Positions 57,995 to 64,000 of a stretch of DNA of 64,000 bases are shown here, piece by piece (positions within the stretch are counted from its first letter, which is position 1; every line of letters starts with the position of its first letter). The notes under the pieces were generated by a model that had not been told where the DNA came from, did no database searches, and saw nothing but the letters and a program-made list of their open reading frames with translations. Position numbers and translations under genes: made by a program. The DNA is from Candidatus Bathyarchaeota archaeon (GTDB lineage: Archaea > Thermoproteota > Bathyarchaeia > Bathyarchaeales > Bathycorpusculaceae): NCBI GenBank assembly GCA_026014595.1, contig JAOZHY010000018.1, positions 17,703 through 81,702 on the forward strand, given 5' to 3'.

Positions 57995-59230
57995 TTAAGA
58001 GTATTTTTCCTTAGCTTTCTGGGCTTTCTCTATGTAAGTCTTGAGCTCTCTCTCTTTCATAATCCGCTCAGGTAGCGTTTCAGGAGCATAGATCAAAGGT
58101 AGCACGGCTACAAACAAGAAAAGACTTGCAAATGAGAAAACTGCTGATTCAGGCACCGCATTGCCTACTACCGCGCCTGCGGAAATACGCAAGAAGTTTG
58201 AAAGAAGGTATGGCAAACTGCCGAACGCATAGTAATTTTCGCTACTTTTTCCTTCTGCGAGGTCACCCCATAAGGTTATGAGAAAGATGGTGTAAAAAGC
58301 TCCCCATGCAACACCGTCGGCAATAATGTAGAACCAGTATCCAAGTGGCGCGCTAGGAAATAGCCCGAGGCTTGCGTATCCCAAACCCAAAAGTACGAAC
58401 CCTATTAAAGTCAAGCGCTTTCGCCCCATATTGTCCCCAATGAACCCAAAGACTACGGCCATGATTGCTGCTAAAACCATTTCAATTGAAGATGCAACGT
58501 TATAATCCATAAAGTTTTCCGTGAAAAAATCGCTTATTATCGGAACCGCGAGAGAATTCACTACTGAAAACATCAGCCAAGGAATGAAATATAAGAAGAA
58601 AGACCTGTTCTTGAAAATGAAGCTGTACGAGATTTTATCGCTTTGACTGATTGGTTTTTCTTCTGGCTTCAAGAAAATGAGTATTATCAAGCCAGTAGCT
58701 TTCCATGCTGCGAGAATAATGGAATTTAGTAGAACATTGCTTATTTCGATTCTTGTGAGAAGAAAAAACCCCAGAAAGACTGAAAGAAAAGCTATTCCGC
58801 TCAATCTTGAACGATTCCCTTCATTTGTTGCAGATGCGAAATAGCCGAAACATATGGGCACTCCTAATCCAAAATATGCACCAATAAGCAAACAGAATAA
58901 GGTAATAATGTATAATTTTGAAATATCGAATGCCATAGGCATCAAAGAAATAAGAACTCCCAGTAACATCCAATAAAAAAGAAAAGTAACTCGATGTCTG
59001 AACCGATAAATAAAAGATGCACTAAGAACCGCGAAAATTGCTATGCCTAAGAAGTTGATACCCCAAATCATCATAACTTCAGAATTGGAAAATCCAGCAT
59101 TCTGGATGATGTTCATTAGGAAATTAAAAATGTAAAAATACCATGCAATAGCATTCGCTATTAAAGTTATGACTATGACTGCGACCTTGGGAGTAGTGCC
59201 AATCGCGTTGATAAATGCTTGCCTAAGCAT
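57995..59230 (-). CDS. MFS-type transporter
   Basis: 411 aa with about 12 hydrophobic segments (for example VAVIVITLIANAIAWYFYIF, FLSVFLGFFLLTR, FFLYFIPWLMFSVV, LIGFVLLGLGYASLGLF). The loop GDNMGRKRLT between TM segments is the classic MFS D-x-x-GR-K/R motif, placed in the second half. The substrate is unknown. It is directly upstream of the radical SAM gene, so it may export or import something related to that enzyme. Confidence 0.8.
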   Translation of the reverse strand: MLRQAFINAIGTTPKVAVIVITLIANAIAWYFYIFNFLMNIIQNAGFSNSEVMMIWGINFLGIAIFAVLSASFIYRFRHRVTFLFYWMLLGVLISLMPMAFDISKLYIITLFCLLIGAYFGLGVPICFGYFASATNEGNRSRLSGIAFLSVFLGFFLLTRIEISNVLLNSIILAAWKATGLIILIFLKPEEKPISQSDKISYSFIFKNRSFFLYFIPWLMFSVVNSLAVPIISDFFTENFMDYNVASSIEMVLAAIMAVVFGFIGDNMGRKRLTLIGFVLLGLGYASLGLFPSAPLGYWFYIIADGVAWGAFYTIFLITLWGDLAEGKSSENYYAFGSLPYLLSNFLRISAGAVVGNAVPESAVFSFASLFLFVAVLPLIYAPETLPERIMKERELKTYIEKAQKAKEKYS

Positions 59231-59423
59231 TGCTATCGCATAGATTTACCATGACTCAGACTACAGTTAAGCGTTAGGAATCCAAAATTCTTATTAAACA
59301 TACATGAATAGCAAAGCTTTTAAGCTAAGTGTACTACATAAATACAGATCGAGAAGGGAAAGGAAATGGCCAAAAGAAAGAAAATGATAAGAGCCGTAAA
59401 CTGGTGGTAGAAGCAGCTTACTA

Positions 59424-60449
59424 TCAAAGCCTTTCCATCAAAGCAGTGAGTAATAGAGTTAATTCTTTTTTTAGCTGTGCATTTTTCACCCATACAATAG
59501 AGTTTAAGCCTTCTTTTATGATGGACTGCAAATTCTGCTTGAGTTCTTGAACTTGCGGAGAATCAAGAACAATTTTGATCATTCTATTAGCATCTTTTTT
59601 TGTTATTTTTAAGCCGCTTTCTGCGAATGCTTTTATTTTATCTGCCATTTCTGGGTTTTGGAGTGCATAAATCATAGGCAAAGGTGGATTTTCATTCCTT
59701 ATTCTACTTTGAAGCTCATCATACTCAAGGAGATCTATGAACTCATCTCTGACAATTGAGACTACGCCTAATGACCTGCCATACTGTCCTAAATATTGAA
59801 CAGTTTGTTCGTTTGCATTTCCTAGAATCGCTCCGATCTTGCAGTGTATTTCAGGAATTACGGCTTTTAGTTTGATTATTTCGAAATATTCCTGCGGCGT
59901 TATGTCTGTTCTTCTCCTCAAAGCAACTTCTTTTATCTGAGCCCTGCTAATTTCAAAGAAGGCTTCAAGCACTAGACTCTGAACAGTTTCCCTCTGTTTT
60001 TTGTCAAGCAATTCGCATTCTTTATACAAAAGAGTCATACCCTGAATGAGAAGTGCGTCCCCTGCGAGAACCGCAATGTCGCCGCCAAACTTGCCGAAAA
60101 CTGTCTTCTTGGAATATTTTATTTTTGACTGGTCAATTATATCGTCATGAATGTCCGCCGCCGCTGCCATAAGAGTCAAGGCTGCACCAGTAGACACTGT
60201 TCTTTCGGGTTTTCCTCCCACAACTTCGCATGAAAGTGAAACCAGAGCTGGAAAAACTGGTAATGCACGGGGAAAAATCACATCGGCAAAATATTTTAAT
60301 GCAGAAGAGACCGCACCGCCATTGTATTGGCATTCCAAAATTTCTTTTTGAGCTTTTTCTAATGCGTTTTTTCCCCTTTTCTCGATGAGGACTTTGGCAA
60401 TCTCCATCAATTCTGGCTGTGTGTTCATGCTTTTCTTTTGTATACACAT
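59424..60449 (-). CDS. Polyprenyl (geranylgeranyl-type) diphosphate synthase
   Basis: 341 aa of the isoprenyl synthase fold. The first aspartate-rich motif is DDIID (102-106) within DIHDDIIDQS; the second is RDEFIDLLE, weaker than the canonical DDxxD. KFGGDIAVLAGDALL is the typical helix after the first motif. It would elongate prenyl diphosphates for archaeal lipids; the second motif suggests chain length or substrate may differ. An in-frame ATG at 60428 is an alternative start. It is divergent from leuS, with about 77 bases between the two starts. Confidence 0.85.
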   Translation of the reverse strand: MCIQKKSMNTQPELMEIAKVLIEKRGKNALEKAQKEILECQYNGGAVSSALKYFADVIFPRALPVFPALVSLSCEVVGGKPERTVSTGAALTLMAAAADIHDDIIDQSKIKYSKKTVFGKFGGDIAVLAGDALLIQGMTLLYKECELLDKKQRETVQSLVLEAFFEISRAQIKEVALRRRTDITPQEYFEIIKLKAVIPEIHCKIGAILGNANEQTVQYLGQYGRSLGVVSIVRDEFIDLLEYDELQSRIRNENPPLPMIYALQNPEMADKIKAFAESGLKITKKDANRMIKIVLDSPQVQELKQNLQSIIKEGLNSIVWVKNAQLKKELTLLLTALMERL

Positions 60450-60526
60450 TCGGTATTTCTTTCTTTAGGTTAAATGGCTTGTGAAGCAAAACTCTTAATA
60501 GCTTACAGCTTAATTCAACAGGTTTC

Positions 60527-63409
60527 ATGAGCCCGACCAAGCAAATCGAGGAGAAGTGGCAAAAGCGGTGGGAAACAGCCCGCGTGTTCGAGGCTGACCC
60601 CGACCCCCAGCGAAAAAAGATTTTCGTGACTTTCCCTTACCCGTACATGAACGGGCCCCTGCATGTGGGTCACACGTTCACCGCCACGCGCGTTGACGCT
60701 TACGCAAGGTTCAAGCGGATGCAGGGCTTCAACGTGCTTTGGCCTTGGGCTTGGCACTGGACTGGGCAGCCGCTGCTGGGTGCAAGTGAGCGCGTCGCGA
60801 AGGGTGATGCAGAGTACATCCGCGTTCTGCGCGAGGTTGATGGTGTGCCGGAGGAGGAGTTGAAACGGTTTGTGGACCCGTTTTACATGGCGCAGTACTA
60901 CACGAATGAGGGGCGCTTGGCTGCAAAGCGCATCGGCTTCTCGATTGATTGGCGAAGAGAATTCAACACGGTAATGCCCACTTACCAGCAGTTTATCACG
61001 TGGCAGTACCTGCGCTTGAAAGAGAAGGGGTACGTTACGCGAGGAACGCATCCAGTTGTCTGGTGCCCCAAGGACAAGAGCCCCACAGGCGACCATGACC
61101 GGCAGGTGGGCGAAGGCGTCACGCCTGAAGAGTACACACTCATAAAGTATAAGCTGGATGACGGCACTTTCTTGCCAGCGGCGACTTTCAGGCCTGAGAC
61201 GATCTACGGCGTGACGAACATGTGGATAAATCCCGACGCCGCTTACGTTGAGGCACAGGTGGACGGAGAACGCTGGATAATTAGCCGAGAAGCCGCGGTG
61301 AAGCTCAAGGAGCAGGAAAGAAAAGTGGAAGTGAGACGTGAGTTCAAGGGCAGAGAACTCATCGGCAAAAACTTCGAGAATCCATTGACGAAAGCCAAGT
61401 TTCCGATTCTGCCAGGCTGGTTTGTTGACGCGAACCAAGCGACGGGCGTGGTTTACAGCGTTCCGGCTCATGCGCCGTATGATTGGTTGGCGCTGAAGGA
61501 TTTGCAGGAGAAGCCTGAGGTGCTGCGTGATTTCGGCGTGAACCCTGAAGTGGTGAAGCGGATTAAGCCTATCAGCCTGATTCGAGTGGAGGGTTTCGGC
61601 GAGTTTCCAGCAGTGGAAATCGTGGAGCAGATGGGCGTGAAAGACCAACATGACCCGCGCGCAGACGAAGCCACGAAAGCACTGTACAAGAAGGAGTTCC
61701 ACGAAGGTGTGTTGAAGCAGAACTGTGGACCTTACGCGGGAAAAATGGTCAGGGAAGCGAAAGACGTGCTCATTCGGGACTTCAAGAAGCTCGGCGTCGC
61801 CGACAGCATGTACGACCTGCCTGAACCCGTGGTTTGCCGGTGCATGACGCCGTGCATCGTTAAGATACTTTCGGACCAGTGGTTCCTGAACTACTCCGAC
61901 GCCGAGTGGAAGGAAAAAGCCAAAGCAGCAGTTGCTCAGATGACGGTTTACCCTGACGCGGCAAGACAATGGTTCACAACAGTTATCGACTGGCTGAAGG
62001 AGTGGGCTTGCGCCAGAACCACAGGGTTCGGAACACCGCTGCCGTGGAGCAAGGGCTGGATTGTTGAAACCCTCAGCGACTCCACCATCTACATGGCATT
62101 TTACACCATAAACAAGCATATACGAGAACGCGGCATAGAGCCTGAGCAGCTCACGCCTGAAGTGTTTGACTACATCTTCTTGGGCAAAGGCGAAGCAGAG
62201 GCGGTCAGCAAAACCTCGGGATTAGCAGCTGAACTACTCAGGGAAATGCGCGAGGAGTTCCAGTACTGGTACCCCTTCGACCTCCGCGTTTCCGCTAAGG
62301 AACTGGTTCCGAACCACCTGACCTTCTGCATCTTTCACCACGCCGCTCTGTTTCCACCTAAGCACTGGCCACGTGCTATCGGCGTGAACGGCATGCTGAT
62401 GATCGAGGGGAAGCAGATGCACAAGTCAAAAGGCAACTTCATAACCATGAAAGGCGCGGTTGAACGGTACGGCGCCGACGCCGCCCGATGCGCGCTGCTG
62501 CTCGGTGCCGAGGCGATGGATGATCCGGACTGGAGAAGCGAAAACGTCGCCGATGTACAGAGCAAACTGGAGTCACTGTTGGGTTTTGTGGATGACATCC
62601 TGGCTAAGGCACGAGTTGCGGAGGAGACTTCTCTGGAGCGGTGGCTTCTGAGCAGAATGCAGCGGCGCATCGGCGAAGTCACGGCTGCACTTGAGGAGTT
62701 GAAAACGAGAACAGCGTTGCAAGTGGCGCTGTTCGAGGTTTGGAACGACATCCGCTGGTACACCCAACGCAAGGGCAATACAGAGGCTTTGGCGGTTCGC
62801 GAAGCTTTGCTGGTATGGCTTAGGCTGCTTGCGCCGTTTGCGCCGCATATCTGCGAGGAACTCTGGAGTCACACAGGCGAGAAGGGATTCATTTCCGTTG
62901 CTCAATGGCCAAAAGTGGATGAGAGCAAGATAGATGTAGCGGCTGAGGAAGAGGAAAATCTCGTAACCGACTTGGTTGAGGACACGCTGAACATTCTCAG
63001 AGCCACCAAGATCACGCCAAAACGCGTGTGCTACTACACGGCTGCTTCATGGAAATGGCAAGTTTACCTGAAGGTCCTAGAGAAAGCCGCAGCGGGCGAA
63101 GCAAAAATCAACGACGTCATGAAAGAACTCGCCGCCGACTCAAACATGCGACCACACATGAAAGAGGTTGCCGCCCTCGTTCCGCGAGTGATAAAGACAT
63201 TAACCAAGGTGCCTAACGAGAGAAAAGGCAACATGCTGAAAATCCAAACGATAAACGAGAAGAAAGTCATCGCTGACGCGAGTGGTTTCCTGAAAGAACG
63301 GTTCAACGCCGAGATAGAAGTGTACAGCGAAGACGACAAGGAACGCTACGACCCCAAACACCGCGCCGCGTTAGCTGTGCCCTACCAACCAGCAATCTAC
63401 ATAGAATAA
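60527..63409 (+). CDS. leuS: Leucyl-tRNA synthetase, archaeal type
   Basis: 960 aa, class I. HIGH motif PLHVGH (44-49) in YPYMNGPLHVGHTFT; KMSKS-type motif MHKSKGNF (631-638). An editing domain lies between about residues 200 and 480 (TFRPETIYGVTNMW, VYSVPAHAPYDW). The anticodon-binding helical domain follows, and the archaeal C-terminal domain ends VYSEDDKERYDPK. It charges tRNA-Leu and edits isoleucine/norvaline errors. Start ATG 60527. Confidence 0.97.
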   Translation: MSPTKQIEEKWQKRWETARVFEADPDPQRKKIFVTFPYPYMNGPLHVGHTFTATRVDAYARFKRMQGFNVLWPWAWHWTGQPLLGASERVAKGDAEYIRVLREVDGVPEEELKRFVDPFYMAQYYTNEGRLAAKRIGFSIDWRREFNTVMPTYQQFITWQYLRLKEKGYVTRGTHPVVWCPKDKSPTGDHDRQVGEGVTPEEYTLIKYKLDDGTFLPAATFRPETIYGVTNMWINPDAAYVEAQVDGERWIISREAAVKLKEQERKVEVRREFKGRELIGKNFENPLTKAKFPILPGWFVDANQATGVVYSVPAHAPYDWLALKDLQEKPEVLRDFGVNPEVVKRIKPISLIRVEGFGEFPAVEIVEQMGVKDQHDPRADEATKALYKKEFHEGVLKQNCGPYAGKMVREAKDVLIRDFKKLGVADSMYDLPEPVVCRCMTPCIVKILSDQWFLNYSDAEWKEKAKAAVAQMTVYPDAARQWFTTVIDWLKEWACARTTGFGTPLPWSKGWIVETLSDSTIYMAFYTINKHIRERGIEPEQLTPEVFDYIFLGKGEAEAVSKTSGLAAELLREMREEFQYWYPFDLRVSAKELVPNHLTFCIFHHAALFPPKHWPRAIGVNGMLMIEGKQMHKSKGNFITMKGAVERYGADAARCALLLGAEAMDDPDWRSENVADVQSKLESLLGFVDDILAKARVAEETSLERWLLSRMQRRIGEVTAALEELKTRTALQVALFEVWNDIRWYTQRKGNTEALAVREALLVWLRLLAPFAPHICEELWSHTGEKGFISVAQWPKVDESKIDVAAEEEENLVTDLVEDTLNILRATKITPKRVCYYTAASWKWQVYLKVLEKAAAGEAKINDVMKELAADSNMRPHMKEVAALVPRVIKTLTKVPNERKGNMLKIQTINEKKVIADASGFLKERFNAEIEVYSEDDKERYDPKHRAALAVPYQPAIYIE

Positions 63410-63551
63410 ACATCCGTCAAAACAGCACGCGAGTTCTGCAAGTCCTACAGCAACCCACCACAACAAACGGCAGCTAACCGCATCCAAAAGACCAAATCAC
63501 ACAACAAAAAAGCTCACAATGAATGTTGGGCTTTGACGTTAATGCCGCTTC

Positions 63552-63568
63552 CTTGCTCCTCCAGCAAG
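63552..63568. other. Hairpin just beyond the 16S rRNA 3' end
   Basis: CTTGCT (63552-63557) and AGCAAG (63563-63568) form a perfect 6-bp stem with a 5-base loop, 13 bases beyond the 16S 3' end. It may be part of the rRNA processing stem or spacer. Confidence 0.35.
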
Positions 63569-63580
63569 CAGTGCTTACTT

Positions 63581-64000
<420 letters not shown>

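Overview
The window comes from an archaeon, most likely a member of the Bathyarchaeia or a related TACK lineage. The evidence is an archaeal-type 16S rRNA 3' end (minus strand, cut by the right edge), archaeal-type AlaRS, LeuRS and TyrRS, the archaea-specific tRNA-Ile2 enzyme TiaS, an archaeal TrmI, a eukaryote-like ribosomal protein eL38, C2H2 and zinc-ribbon microproteins, and TATA-type promoters. The phylum call is inference; the archaeal call is firm.

Region by region. 0-15.4 kb is mostly ordinary chromosome: a Bud32-like kinase, a beta-CASP nuclease, secreted and membrane proteins, trmI, a B12-binding radical SAM protein, alaS, tiaS, two stand-alone Lrp/AsnC ligand-binding (RAM) proteins with two microgenes between them, and a ParB-like protein. 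15.5-28.9 kb is a type I-A-like CRISPR-Cas locus. It holds a 23-repeat array, a divergent adaptation operon (csa1-cas1-cas2, a UPF0175/DUF3368 toxin-antitoxin pair, cas4), a broken DUF234-type ATPase with a stray cas4 tail beside it, and an effector operon on the minus strand (cas6, cas3 helicase-HD, cas8, small subunit, cas7, cas5).

29.0-43.8 kb looks like an integrated mobile element at a tRNA-His gene. An intact tyrosine recombinase lies next to the intact tRNA at the right end. At the left end a 15-base copy of the tRNA 5' end lies next to a decayed copy of the same recombinase. The cargo has two parts. One is an overlapping plus-strand cassette that includes ParB-like, ABC-ATPase and GNAT genes, the last two apparently joined by a -1 frameshift. 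The other is a minus-strand operon: microprotein, zinc ribbon, a 1229-aa nuclease-methyltransferase, a BrxL-like AAA+ ATPase whose C-terminus looks like a phospholipase-D-type domain, and a JAMM metalloprotease. This second operon is my best candidate for an undescribed defence system, a stripped-down BREX-like module.

43.8-64 kb returns to chromosome: a probable structured RNA, tyrS, a toprim protein, eL38, a secreted TIM-barrel-like protein, an EF-Tu domain-2-like protein, a multi-PAS histidine kinase, a large surface beta-propeller protein, two tandem double Lrp-type regulators, a SPASM radical SAM enzyme, an MFS transporter, a polyprenyl synthase, leuS and the 16S rRNA. Three promoters far apart share an element next to the TATA box and drive small genes. 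Several genes are out of frame by one base at a homopolymer, always in the same direction, so either the assembly under-calls homopolymers or -1 frameshifting is at work.
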